64,000 bases of DNA. It comes from Neurospora intermedia. Taxonomy: Eukaryota; Ascomycota; Sordariomycetes; Sordariales; Sordariaceae. The notes under the pieces are model-generated. The model saw nothing but the letters and a program-made list of their open reading frames with translations. It did not search any database and had not been told where the DNA came from. Location of the stretch: positions 6,659,001 to 6,723,000 of the forward strand of contig BTPP01000001.1 in NCBI GenBank assembly GCA_037102815.1, in the 5' to 3' direction. The translations under genes were made by a program, and so were the position numbers. Below, one piece after another: positions 49,712 through 61,152 of the stretch. The stretch's first letter is position 1. Each line of letters begins with the position of its first letter.

Positions 49712-49854
49712 TGTAGGAAGTGTGTGGTCTGTGCCCATGACCCACACCACCTTCCAGATCCAAACCACCAGCATTTAGCAGGGATTTCTCCCTCGCACAG
49801 ATAGTTCTCCAATCCACAAGCACATCTCAATATCCATCGCTTCCTAGTCCAACA
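49712..49854 (+). repeat. Right LTR of the Copia-type element
   Basis: 143 bp beginning TGTAGGAAG and ending TCCAACA; preceded by a G-rich tract (GTGGGGGTG) that fits a polypurine primer and followed by the GCTAT duplication at 49855-49859. Confidence 0.92.
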
Positions 49855-49859
49855 GCTAT

Positions 49860-52800
49860 TGGCTCATTCACGACGTCAAGGTCGTTTGCTCGTATCACCA
49901 ACATGTGTTCAGGTACCAGACAAAGACTGACTGACAAGATATACCGAGAGAAGGTTCCATAGTCGGTATTCTAGCGCCACAACCGAATTCCTGAGCGGGA
50001 AGCAAAGCAGACAAAGCCACCAGAAAGACACAGCAAAGACACAATGGCTTTCAGTGTGTGAGATGGTGACTTGAACAAAGGGAGCCGTGACAGAAATGTT
50101 GTACATGGGTAGATCCGGAGGATACATGATCCACAAGGCCTGATTTAGTATCACATTGTACCACTTGGACATGGGATGCCGTTGGATACCACCCGTCTAG
50201 ACGTGAGTGAACGGTGGGATGGGGGACATGTCTGCATGGGGATAAGACGGACACAGACATGCGTGGTACAGGTACAGACAGGGCAGGTCGGGTATGCCTG
50301 TCACACCAAATGTGGAATGTCAGGTACAACAAAAAATATGGAATTGGAATCCTGTGTTGCTGCTATCAAGACGGTAAAAGAAGGTTGAAGCGTGGTTGGT
50401 TGCAGTGCAGATTTCAATCGAGAAAACCTGTCTGCATGAATGACCGAGATCCAGTTGGCTTGCAACATGGATTTGGACCAATCCCGGGCATCCATCGTTG
50501 AGACGACACCACGCTTGTGAGTTCATGTCGTGACTGGGTTTTCTTTGACATTGGGAAATGATACTGGACCCAATGCTTCATCCATGGTACTTCCAGGGAT
50601 CGCGGGGCATGTGAAGAGTGTATAATGTGCCTGCCAGAATGGTCGTGGTGGCTCATGTTGTCGTGTTGATGTTCGATGCTCAAAGACCCCGCACCGCGCA
50701 ATCTGGGAAACTTGTCCACTGAGTGCAGTCACCGCCTTGGAGGGGTCGATGACAAGAACAACTGAACAGAGAAGTCACCGATACATTTCCACTGTAGAGT
50801 AAATTGCATGGCTGATGACAATTTGAATTGGTGATTCCCGCTGGCCCGTCCGAAGGATTGTTGAAGGTGATGTTGACTGAAGTGTAAGCATTTGTGTTTT
50901 GTTGTTGTTGTTGTTTTTCGCAAAGGTCACAGGCATCGATTGGAAATTTGGAATTCCAGAACTGAGCGGCTGAGTGCGACAGGCAATCCGTAGTGGGGCC
51001 AAACAGCAGGCTGACGGGCCGCCAGGAAGACAGCGTGGACTGTCAGAGATAACGATAGGCAACTGACAGACCGGCAATGACCTGTGCGCAGTCTGTCGGG
51101 TGTGTCTGGGGTCAGCAACTTGACGGTTCGCATGGATCCACCCGTGCTTACTGCCCCGGCAGACACTGTAAAGGCACATCTTACAGCGACAATGCCCGAT
51201 CTGAACTCGCTCCATCATTCCCGGGCGCTTCTGTCATCACATCTGGGGGATCAAAAAGCTTATTTCCTTTGGGACCATTCATGTTGCTGGAAATCTTGAC
51301 AAATACCACATCTTCCTCCACCTCTCCAGTTCGATATCCGATCTCACCGATTCCTTCGAGATGCCCACTGTTTGATGACTCTATCGGCTGCAAAAGGCTC
51401 CAGCCTCTGCCTCGACACAACAATTCCATCAACACCAAGCCAAACATCACGGCTCAGCAAGCTATGACAAGTCAACGGCCATGCCGTGTCTGCTGACTGT
51501 AGCTATTTCAGTCGTTAGTCATATCGACGATAATCTTGGGCCTCGTTCCCGACAACGTTAGTAACCCGAGACATGGCTTGCGCCTCTTCGGAAAAGCCAT
51601 GTCATTGTCATGAAGCGCCACAGTCCCAGCCCCAGGACATCCCGATACACAGGTGCTCACTCGGATTTTGGCTACTGTCGACACAAACCGTTCGGAGTTT
51701 AGCATCAATGGGATATGGGACAATCTGGCTGGGTGCCATCGACGATGAGCTATCCCGAACTGGCTAGTATGGTACGTATCATCACCGTAACCCTCCAGGG
51801 ACCACCAGGTCGGACAAGCCAGCCCCCACCCCGGGCACGCGGGAGACAATGTTCGCCGTGGCTTCCATCACGGTTTTCGAATCACGAATCACATCAGCCT
51901 CGACAATCAGCTCCTTCACATGCTTCCGTCACCATTCACCATCGCCATCTGGAACACCCTGCTCCCATTGGCCATCTTCCATTCCAAATATCGGTGCGGC
52001 TCTAGTGTCGTTTCCATCTTCACCTTCCTCTTTTCAGGCCCCCTGCTAAGTTCAGGCACCCCACGATGCGTCTCTGCAACCTTGACGGCCGTTGTGTACA
52101 TACAACGATCTGTAACGACGATAACGTCGGCCATGTACACTACGACATAGCATCCAACGCTTGAAAAAAAAATTCGATTCTCAATGCAGCAATGCTTACA
52201 CCTCTGCGGCCAGCATACGGACTTGTCAATATCGAATGAAGAAATGTAGTACAGTACCTTACATCTTGTCTCAGCCCTGATATGCAACGTTCATATTTGG
52301 CTTGACTTGACTTGCATTTGCGTTCTCAACACCTTTCAAGCCGTCTGTACTCGGTGCTGTGCTATGGTTCACTTCTGTCAGGATGCCGCAGGATGATACC
52401 TGTCACCGAAACGGAGCCTAAACTCCGATGCCGGGACCCCCGATCTCACCTTGACTATTCACCTAGGTGACTTCGGCTACCATTCTGGAGTCAGTGCCGC
52501 TCTCTCTGTCAAACTCGGCGTCGAACCCAGTGTTTTCCATGATTCCACATCATCGTATTCTCGACCAAAGGATTGTCTGACACTTTTTTTGCTGATGCTT
52601 CGGCCCGTCTGCTAGCACGCCTCGCGTCTTCGGGCCCATTTCAAGGGCTCGTGAACGCGAGGCAAAACCCGAAAAGGATCGATAACCCTGCTGCTGTGGA
52701 AAGTTTCTCTGCAGGAAATCGCATTCACCGCTATAATATCATGTTACCTTTCCCACATCAACAACCCGGGCAACCCTTCCCTTTTTCTTTTTCTCATATT

Positions 52801-54694
52801 TTAAAAATGGTGCAAGTCTTGTTGAACATGTCATCACCAATGTCCTTCAACAATTCCATGGTACCGAGCCAAGTCCCATTGCACAATTCGTCACACATGT
52901 GTACGCATGTGCACATATACATACACTTATCTTTCTCATGATACTTGGGCATGCCACCTCCTCATTCTGGCTCTATCGATATAAGTAGTACTTATTCCCA
53001 CCCAAGCTGCCACCCGTCCTCTTTAACACCTTCTTTCTACGTGATTTCCAAGAACATCAAAGTTATCACGATGGTTAACCGGTGTATTATCGATGCGACC
53101 TATCAAGGCAAGTTCCGTGTGCAACACATACCACATCCCACCTTCCTTAGTCCTTGCCCTCAATTTGTTTTTGCATGTGCCAATATTACCCGCTCTTATA
53201 CAGGAACTGTCTTGATGTCTTGTGCCCCTCCGTCACGGTACATAGGTACCTATCTACCTTTCTTGTTTTCAGGTTACTCTACTCTACGTGCCAAGAGGTA
53301 CAAAAACGGCAGGTATGAATGCTTCCCGAGACTCCCACTTGTAGTGCTTGGCAGATATCACTTATCAGCAGTTTTTTCTTGCTCCAGTTGTCATATGCAA
53401 CTGAATTCTCTTGCAAAGACTACGACAGTTCAATTCCCCTCACCTCATGGAAATAACCACGGGAAAAGATGTTGGGTGGGTGACGACTTCGGGATGGGCC
53501 CAATGTTGCAGTTTGACCACGGGACGGCAGATCCAAGCATGGCTGTGGCTCAGCAAGCAAGCAAGCAAGCAAGCAAGCAGTCCATCGATCGATCAGTCAG
53601 CACCTTTGTTCAACTCCTTGGTGTCGCAACCGCCGTCGTGGTGTAGTGTAGTGGCACCAGACCGGATTGCTTAGTGAGACGTCTAACTTGATCGATGGGT
53701 GGTTTCAATTGATCAAATCGGGTTCTCCGTACGACATAGTATGCAGCTATGAAACGCCTTCACCATTCTTTACGTGTCGTTGGACGAAGTTTTTGTCCGC
53801 GATTGATCACAAGTCCAAAATAGCGCCCGTGTGCTGACTGTGGCTTCTGAGCCCTCCTACTACATTTCGCGTGGAGTGAGTACGGGTCGTTTTTGTTAAC
53901 GCGCGGCTTGCTGTGTTGTGGTATTGCGGCGAATGTTGCGAAGCGTGAGGACGGAGGGTCGCGAGCTGGGCAACATGGGATGGCCGAGTCCAGTGGCCCG
54001 AAGTCCCGCCTACACTAGTACTTGAGGTTGAGGGATGTGCGGAGTCCATCCGGAGCGTGCGGGTCTGGGACGGTACGGGCGGGACGGGACGGGATGGGAT
54101 GGGATGGGGCGTGCGGGGTTGGGGTCACTGAAAGTCATTAACAGTGCGGGGCTCGGGCTCGGGCTCGTCCCGTCGTGACCGGGACGGAAGGAAGGTGGGG
54201 TAAATTTGATCCATTCTCATGCTGGGTCGGGTCGGACCTGGTTTGGACTTTTGAGGTTCGTTGTGCAAGATGCGCTGCGTTCTTTCCCTCGTTGCTTTGT
54301 TTTCGCGATAACTGCTCGGGAAGCAATGGTGATTGGTGTTGACTGTTGTGCTTGCGAATGGAAGGTCCGATACGTACCTTTAGGCAACCGTCGCAGCGAA
54401 ATTGCTGCGGCTAGTGTCGCCAATCAGCGGGCTTTTTCTTGCTTCAGCAAAGAAGATTGATGCCCAACTGCGCGGGCCTTGGCTTTCGAAACTGGAGAGG
54501 AACTTCCAGCCACTTCTCTCCTCTCGCAACAACAGAACCTCTTCACCATCTAGTTTGATCTCGGATCTCTGTCTTGTCAGGCTGTCTTTCTTCTGCTGGC
54601 ATTCCCATCAGCTTTCTCACTCTCCCTGAGCAGGCAGGCAGGCAGCCATATCACTCTCGTGCAGGGCCGGGTATTGTGCTTCAATGATTTCACG
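49860..54694. other. 4.8-kb gene-poor region, no gene supported
   Basis: Host-like base composition returns at once after the retroelement. Frames up to 233 codons occur (52945-53646), but they lack domains, and that one runs through a microsatellite. Short repeats include (TTG)n near 50901, (AGCA)n at about 53552-53580 and (GGGAY)n at about 54076-54108. The last 300 bases, with a C/T-rich patch at about 54.5-54.6 kb, probably hold the HET-gene promoter and leader. Confidence 0.45.
53552..53580 (+). repeat. AGCA tetranucleotide microsatellite
   Basis: About seven copies of AGCA/CAAG in a row, outside any supported gene. Confidence 0.8.
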
Positions 54695-57229
54695 ATGGCA
54701 GGAGAAGGCCTACCCGTCTCTACGCCGACCACAGTCAATCCCTCATCATCCGCCGGGCCCGATGCTAGCCAGAATGCACCAGTCGATGCCTCTAATGCCT
54801 CTCCTTCACCCGCGGAATCTGGCCCAGTTGCCGAGTCTCTTTGGTCGCCTAAGCGCACCTCCACCCAGCTTGGTTCTGCCCTTGAGTCGGGTAGTCGTCC
54901 TAAGGAAACTGAACCTGGTCCAACTGCCGCCGCTAGCAATCCTTCCGATAGCGACGTCAACTATGATGCAGGATACACAGACAACGACAACCTGTGCGAA
55001 ACATGTCACTGTCTACTGGAACCTGACCTTGAACTTGAAGGCTGGGAAGTAAAGGTAGAGCAGGATTATGACGAGTCTTCACCATACTACCATTGCCAGC
55101 TTACCTGCAAGGATACTACGAATTTGACTTGGTCTGGCAATTTAAGGAACAGCCTATTCGACGACAAATGTCCTCTTTGTCGCGAGTTGCTATGCGGTTT
55201 CGAGGATGAAATAATCTCTCAACATCTCACGCTGGGTGAATTCGCCGCTGTCAAAGATCTATTCTACTACCCGCCACATGGGCAATACTTCGTGGTTTCG
55301 CTATGTGTGTTCGACAAGCGAAAAGAGGTGATGTTGCAGAAGGCGAATGTCAACCTTTACCCGGAGAGCGGTATGTTTTATGCATATTTTCTGTAGGTAC
55401 TTCATCACGGAAACTAACACTGTCATCTACAGAAAACGAGTGCCGTCGAAACCACCCTCAATGTGTCGAGTATCATCCATCAAAGCAGATCACTTGGAAT
55501 CCTGGCCCTTTTGGATCAAACACAGGTTCAGACCTTAGCTGGCAAATTGCGAACAGCTGGATGGTCAAATGTCTTTCGAGCCACCAGAGATGTAACCAAC
55601 CGCAGTGTCTCGCCCCACCACTCCCTACAAGAGTAATTGACGTGGGGTTCAGGGGTGAGCGTTGTTCACCGCGCCTACATGTGGTGACAAACAAGGAATC
55701 AGGACGGTATGCAACCTTGAGTCATCGTTGGGCATCTCAAGGAATGCTGAAACTGGAGGTCAACAACTTTGAAGAATTCCAACGAGAAATCCCTTGGAAA
55801 AGTCTACCCAAGACTTATCAAGACGCTATAGAGGCAACACGACGCCTGGGAATCCGGTACATCTGGATAGACTCCCTGTGTATCATTCAGGACTCTCCAA
55901 ATGGCAAGGATTGGATCGCCGAGTCTGCAAAGATGACGAGCGTGTATGAGAACTCGCACATCAACTTCGCCGCGGCAGATGCCGTGGATTCCACACAAGG
56001 TTGCTTTTTCGAGCGAGACTCTTCCTCCATCCGTCCACTTCGCTTTCATATCGACCTGGAAAACATTTCAGGATATTACTACGCCGCAGGGTCTCACCGG
56101 TTTGCATACAACGTCGCACCGGCCCCTTTGTACCGGAGAGGATGGGTTTATCAGGAGCGAACACTGGCTCCTCGCATCATCCACTGCTGCGCCAAACAGC
56201 TGTACTGGGAGTGTCTCGAGAGTATTGCTAGTGAGAGCTTCCCCAATGGGTTACCGCATTCTATAGAATGTACTGCGGAGTTGCGTGTTTGCGACTGTAG
56301 AAAGTGGCAGAGAATACGACATCCTGCATCGGACATAAACAAATACCTCTTGGATGGCTCCAGTCCATCCTTCGATAAGTATTTCGATTCCTTGATACTA
56401 TGGAATAGAGTGGTGTTCCAATACCACACACTTGACCTCACCTTCGAGAGCGACAAACTAGTAGCTATATCCGGGTTAGCAAAGTTACACTCGAGATATC
56501 TCAACACCCGATACCTTGCTGGATTATGGCTTGACTATCTGCCCATACAGCTTCTCTGGTACACGGATCGGCAGGAAGACCGCGTTTCTAAATCTTATAA
56601 CGAGTACATAGCTCCGAGCTGGTCCTATGCCTCCTCTCGTGGCCCAATACAGCCGCCGGGGATCTTGCAGCGTCGGCATTGGGGAAGACAAGAACAAATG
56701 TTCTACCGGCCTATTATTCAGATTTTGGACGCCACAGTCACCTTGGTTGATGAGAACAATCCATTTGGAGCAGTATCAGGGGGAGCATTGCGTGTAAAGG
56801 GCCCTTTGGCGAATAGCTCACTGATAGGTATGTTCGTTTTCCTATACTAGAGGTGTCGGCGGAATGCTCTACAAACTGACGATTAAGTATAAAGAGGATT
56901 GGGTAGGACAGTGCTATATAGATATAGCGCGCCAAACTCACCAGGTGCTGAGCAACAGGGAGGTGATTTACTTGCTTCCTGTCATGTTGGACGTGTCTTT
57001 CTATAGGAACCATGCATGGGACAAGGGGAGTGTCAGTGGTTTGATGCTACAAGAGACGACTGACAATAACACGTTTCGAAGAGTTGGGATTTTTGTGGTT
57101 GAAAGGTCTTCTGCACGTGGCGACGGCGGCGTTCGGATGTTGCAAGAAGCTTGTCGCTCTCAGAATGGGCTGGATGAGGATGCTGAGTTCCCTGAGTGGG
57201 GGAAGTTTCGGACTATTACTCTCGTCTAA
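54695..57229 (+). CDS. HET-domain (heterokaryon incompatibility) protein, 3 exons
   Basis: Exons 54695-55370, 55433-56827 and 56895-57229 join into 801 codons. Both introns have GTATGT donors and are phase 1; the second has a CTGAC branch and an AAAG acceptor, chosen because nearer AGs break the frame. The first 95 residues are Ser/Pro/Thr-rich and disordered. A Cys-containing part follows (CETCHC, later CPLCREL), then the usual pre-HET ECRRNHPQC segment. The HET core starts near residue 318 with YATLSHRW and continues through LPKTYQDAIEATRRLGIRY, IWIDSLCIIQD and the SVYENSHINFAAADA segment. A TLAPRIIHCCAKQLYWEC block lies beyond. HET proteins trigger cell death after fusion of unlike hyphae; which partner this one recognises cannot be told. 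It faces three small paralogues and a NACHT-type gene downstream. Confidence 0.88.
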
Positions 57230-58110
57230 CTTTCACTCTTTCTTTGTTTGGTGCTTTCATTTTCTGATATTCTTCGTTCTCCTTTTGTGTGTTCTCTCCT
57301 TGGTATAGCTCAAAGTCAGGTATGCTTCAAGCGTTCGTATTTCTTCCTTTGTACCTAGAACAACCAACTGACCCAGACTTCAAACACCATGTCCCGACTT
57401 TCAGCTGTTATTGACTGACATCTGCTAGACACCTAACTTCAAGATACCTCAGCAGAGCTCTCAAGATGCCAGCTTCGCTAGATCTACATGTAGGAAGCTA
57501 GAGGTATCTATCCTCTTCTTTTCGTCCCACCATCCATCCGGAAGTCTTCGCCTAAATTGAACCGAATAGACACATTTCTCTGTCAAGTACCTAATGACAC
57601 TCAACACCAGCTTGAAGCTCACAATTACGTGCTCGCCTGACCTTGAACACTGGGGAGTACCGGCACAATTGAGATGGAAACCGTTCAAGGCATAAAATGG
57701 TTGACGCAACGGGGGCGCATTTCGATAAACTTGTTTGTCGTCTGGCCCCATCTCTTCCAGGTTTTGATAACGATGTCTACCTCTAGTCTTCATCTGTAGA
57801 GGTAGCCTCTCCTCGCGCCTATAAATCAGTGTAGAGGTAATCATCCTCGGGGGAGCCAAAACTTCTTCCTTCCTTCTTTCTCCACCAACTTGAACTTACA
57901 ACTATCAACTTCACTCACGGTTACCACAACACCAACAGCGCGCTCGCCATCTCGCCCTTTCCAACTCCCCTGCATCATCCAGATCACTAGAGGCATACTT
58001 TGCCTGCTCTCGCCATCGAACCAGCGGTCACTTACTCCCACCTTACCTCTACTTCTTGCCCGTGATCACCATCACCTTGACCTCAGCCGACTGAAACCTT
58101 AGGAGTCAAG
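57230..58110. other. Intergenic between the HET gene and small paralogue 1
   Basis: No gene seen. The last 250 bases are C/T- and CA-rich and form the presumed leader of the gene at 58111, including CACAACACCAACAGCGC-type sequence that has a similar counterpart before paralogue 2 near 59380. Confidence 0.45.
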
Positions 58111-58897
58111 ATGGCCCCAACCAAAGAAGAACTCGACCGCGCCCTCAACGAAATCCAAGCCACCTTCCTCTCCAGAGAAGCCAAGCTCGCCAAAGCCTAC
58201 GCCGAACACCCCGATCCAGACGCGTGGTACTTGAACTTTATCAGCTGCCTTGCTAAGGTCGCTGCTGGACCGCCGCCGTTGCCCTCTACCACTGGTCACA
58301 AGCAGCCAGCAGCTGGGGTTGGAGTTCGATTTGGAGTTGAAGCTGAAGTTGAAGCTGAAGGAGTAAACAACAGTGATGGCGGCCATAATGTGACTGCGGG
58401 GGCGGGTACTACGTCTAGAAAGAGGCCTAGGGTTCAAATTGAGGAGAGCGGTAGCAACGAGAACAGCATTGGATCAGGCAAGAAAGTGAGGGTTATGCAA
58501 TCTATGTCAACCGGGGAGACCGAGTACCGGACAGCCGAAGGTGTTCTGGTTGGTACTACGATGACTGGTGAGTTTTGTTCTTTGCTTTTGGTGACTTCCC
58601 TTCCAGTCTTGTCCGTCCGTGTCTAGTGGATCGAGCGAACTGACTGGCCTTCATGGACAAGCTAGGAACAGACACCCGTTGGATAGTTCCGGGTTGATTA
58701 CTGCGACTGGTGATATGAAGGTGGAGGTAAAAAGGGAGGAAGAGGAGATGGAGAGGCGGAACGAAACAGCATTGGTGGTTCAGGAAGAGGCTACCACGCA
58801 GGAAATACAGGAAAGACTGGAAAGACCAGCTCAACGCAGACGTCTAACGCGTGGAATCAGGCCTCAGAAGCGGATATTTAGCTCTAGCTCTGAATGA
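58111..58897 (+). CDS. Small AW-CLA-GPP family protein, paralogue 1 (2 exons)
   Basis: Exons 58111-58567 and 58662-58897 join into 230 codons. The phase-1 intron has a GTGAGT donor, a CTGAC branch (58640-58644) and the only acceptor that keeps the downstream frame open. The N-terminal helix (KEELDRALNEIQATFLSREAKLAKAYAEH) leads to the family motif DAWYLNFISCLAKVAAGPPP at about 39-58. Then comes a low-complexity middle with alternating V/E, a basic SRKRPRV cluster that could be a nuclear signal, a short acidic/basic second exon with an EEEEMERR stretch, and a basic C-terminus (RRRLTRG...QKR). No signal peptide, membrane span or known domain. Function unknown; the composition fits a nuclear or nucleic-acid-associated protein, which is inference. 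Confidence 0.65.
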
Positions 58898-59556
58898 GTG
58901 ATCCCAATCAATTGGTACAGGGGGAGGTACGGAAACGACATAACAGATGATGGACATAGAACGAGGTTGGAACGGGATAAAGATGGTGGTTCACAATAAG
59001 TTGTAGTTGAGGGGCTTCAATCAGAACGTTTCGAAAGCTGTGTACCTCTAGGTATGTCGTTTTCCATTTTACCTGGCTTACGTCTTTACCTTCCATCCAC
59101 AATACCGCCGCCTAGAAGAAGGCACACGCTGATATACGTACCCGAGACACACGAAACGAGAGTTTCTTTCCGGTTTGGCCAGCTGTCATCTTGTCAAGTA
59201 GAAACGCCGCGTGAGCGTAGTACGTACAATCAAGAGTGTGTAGCGGTACTGATGAAACCCCCCAAAGCAGGCAGCCAGTACAGTCATCAAACACTTCTTC
59301 TTTTTCCTCCTCTACACCACCTAACCCCGCGGTCCTCCATTGCTCACTTTCCTTGATACCTCTACCTACACCTCAACCACGACACCAACAACGCCCTTAC
59401 CACTTCGCTCTTCAAGCTTGGTTCTCTCCTCCCCGTCCCTCTCCGAATCATCCAGCTCGCCATCACTCTCCTCTGTCTTCCACCGCGCCATCCAGAAGAC
59501 ACTCACTCACCCACTCCTCAACCACCTCACCCACCACCTCAACCTCAAACCTCAAC
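58898..59556. other. Intergenic between small paralogues 1 and 2
   Basis: No gene seen. The 270 bases before 59557 are C- and T-rich leader-like sequence with resemblance to the leader of paralogue 1, as expected after tandem duplication. Confidence 0.45.
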
Positions 59557-60187
59557 ATGGCCACCAATAAGAACTACAAAGAGGCCCTAGACCAGCTCCG
59601 CGTAGCCTGGTGGAACGAAGAGGCCGAGCTCGCCCAAAACTTCGCCAACGCCGCCGACCAAGAAGCCTGGCTCAAGCACTTCCACGAGTGCCTCGCCAGC
59701 ATCAAGCAGGGTCCGCCTCCTCCTCCTCCCAAGGCCCAGACCTCGTGCCCTGGAGACACCGGCGTTGGCCCCCACCACACTCCCGCGGTGGTTCGCAAAA
59801 GCTGTGGTGTGGAAGTTGACGACGACGACACCACTGGTTCTCGCGTCGTCAAGATCTTCGAGTACGAGAAACTGGTTGAGTCCTCGAAGGACAAAGGCAA
59901 GGACGCGGAAGTAGACGTGGAGTACTGGATCACGCGTCCGACTGCGCTTCTGGTCGAAGTCCCTGGTACGGAGCTGTCGAGGGTGCATATTGGGATTAAA
60001 TGAAGGTCCTGGCAAGATTCATGCGGAGAAAGCTGTTGCGGTTGTGGAGAGCGTAACTACGCATTCTGGTAAGTGGCTTGACTTGCTCGTTGTTCGCTAT
60101 TGCTGGGCTGGGCTGGTTGACTGACTTGCGTGCGTACGAATAATAGAGTTTGTTGAGAACGTTTCTAAGGGGGCGATGAGGAACTGA
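59557..60187 (+). CDS. Small AW-CLA-GPP family protein, paralogue 2 (probably 3 exons)
   Basis: The ATG at 59557 opens a 148-codon frame ending at 60003. A spliced model fits better: exons 59557-59965, 60033-60068 and 60147-60187 (161 codons). The first intron then sits after the Gly codon base equivalent to that in paralogue 1, and both next exons begin with CT, giving Ala. Its donor GTACGG is weak and no good branch site is visible; an acceptor at 60005 would give a 40-bp intron. The second intron (GTAAGT, CTGAC, TAG) is strong. The family motif EAWLKHFHECLASIKQGPPPPP is at about 37-58 after a helix (YKEALDQLRVAWWNEEAELAQNF). The rest is acidic, with a DDDD run and a VEYWITRP segment matching EYRTAEG in paralogue 1. 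No known domain. Confidence 0.55.
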
Positions 60188-61152
60188 GATGGAGGTAGAG
60201 GAAGGGGATACAGCAGAAGATTGGCGGTGCGGGATGGATGGATGACACTGGGAACAGGGTGGGGATGGGCTATAGAGACATGAACAGATCGAAATATCAA
60301 GGAAGGTGCAGTGGAGGTTGTTGTTCTTTCCTCTTCGGAAGCATGAACTGAGTGCGCACACACGTGAGCCCACGAACGAAGTAAATGAGTCCCTTGTAAT
60401 GTTTGTGATATGTATGTAATAATACCTTAAATGACCACGGTATAATCCCTTTCAGGAGACGCTAACGACCGGAATTATCACCTTTCACGGTTGTAGAGTA
60501 TTAAGGTCGATAAGCCACCCCTTTGTTTGTACTAACCTCTAAGTATTATACCTTTTCTAAACTTATTTATCTTTTATTTCTTTACTAGATCTAATTTCTA
60601 TTAACTATATTCGTTGCTAACGTAATTCTAAAAAGTTATTTTTCTAGGCTTGAGACAACCTTCTGGGAGAAAAGAATAGCCTCTTGGGGGGCTGAATAGG
60701 CCTATTGGGAAAGGGAAAAAAGCTTTGGGAATAGGTGGATAAGTACAACGAATATCAAAGAGGAATTAAGGTTACCTAATTTAGTACCTAAATATATAAC
60801 GCTTAATATACCTAAGGGGGGCTGCGTAATGTTAAAAAGTGTGCTAGTAGTTAGAGGACGGGGGGTGTAGTTTAACATCTAGACGGCTTTGCGCCAGGCA
60901 CAACAGAGTAAAATAATGTGCTAGTGAAGGGTACCTACCTAGTGACACAGCTTCCCTCTCCAGATACGACGCTAGTCTCGAGGCACCTCCTGCCGTCTAT
61001 AAAAGCGCACACGTCGAGCTCTTTCCTGGAACCCAAAACTTCCCCTCTTCTTTATCGAGCAACATTCCGGCCCTTGATCCAGTAGCCACCGCGAACAATC
61101 CGCCCTCCGCCTTCTTTATTATCGAATCACAAACATTACGCAATTCTCAACA
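60188..61152. other. Intergenic with a short AT-rich, RIP-like patch
   Basis: 60480-60830 is AT-rich, poor in CpA, and contrasts with the GC-rich flanks, like an old RIP-damaged repeat remnant whose family I cannot name. It includes the palindrome AATAGGCCTATT near 60696. After about 60850 composition returns to normal, and the promoter of paralogue 3 follows. Confidence 0.45.
60998..61005 (+). promoter_or_regulatory. TATA box of small paralogue 3
   Basis: TATAAAAG, a strong TATA match, 148-155 bases before the ATG at 61153, with a C/T-rich leader between. Confidence 0.6.

Larger units (their letters stand above)
29071..49854 (+). mobile_element. Copia-type LTR retrotransposon fossil, split by a Gypsy-type element
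   Basis: The 143-bp direct repeats at 29071-29213 and 49712-49854 begin TG and end in a TA/CA pair, flanked by a 5-bp duplication GCTAT (29066-29070, 49855-49859). Without the nested insertion the element is about 5.4 kb, a normal Copia length. The left interior (29214-30719) reads like a gag region up to near the protease; the right interior (46065-49711) shows, in order, integrase-like, Copia reverse-transcriptase-like (about 48.3-48.8 kb) and RNase-H-like (about 49.0-49.6 kb) sequence, in the Copia order. A primer-binding site follows the left LTR and a G-rich tract precedes the right LTR. The interior is broken in a great many places and strongly AT-rich from RIP. Age cannot be read from the damage, since RIP acts within a sexual cycle; the near-identical LTRs suggest a fairly young insertion. 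Confidence 0.9.

Noticed and set aside
52945-53646. 233-codon frame in the gene-poor region
   Set aside because: No domain, no sensible start context, and it is extended by an AGCA microsatellite.
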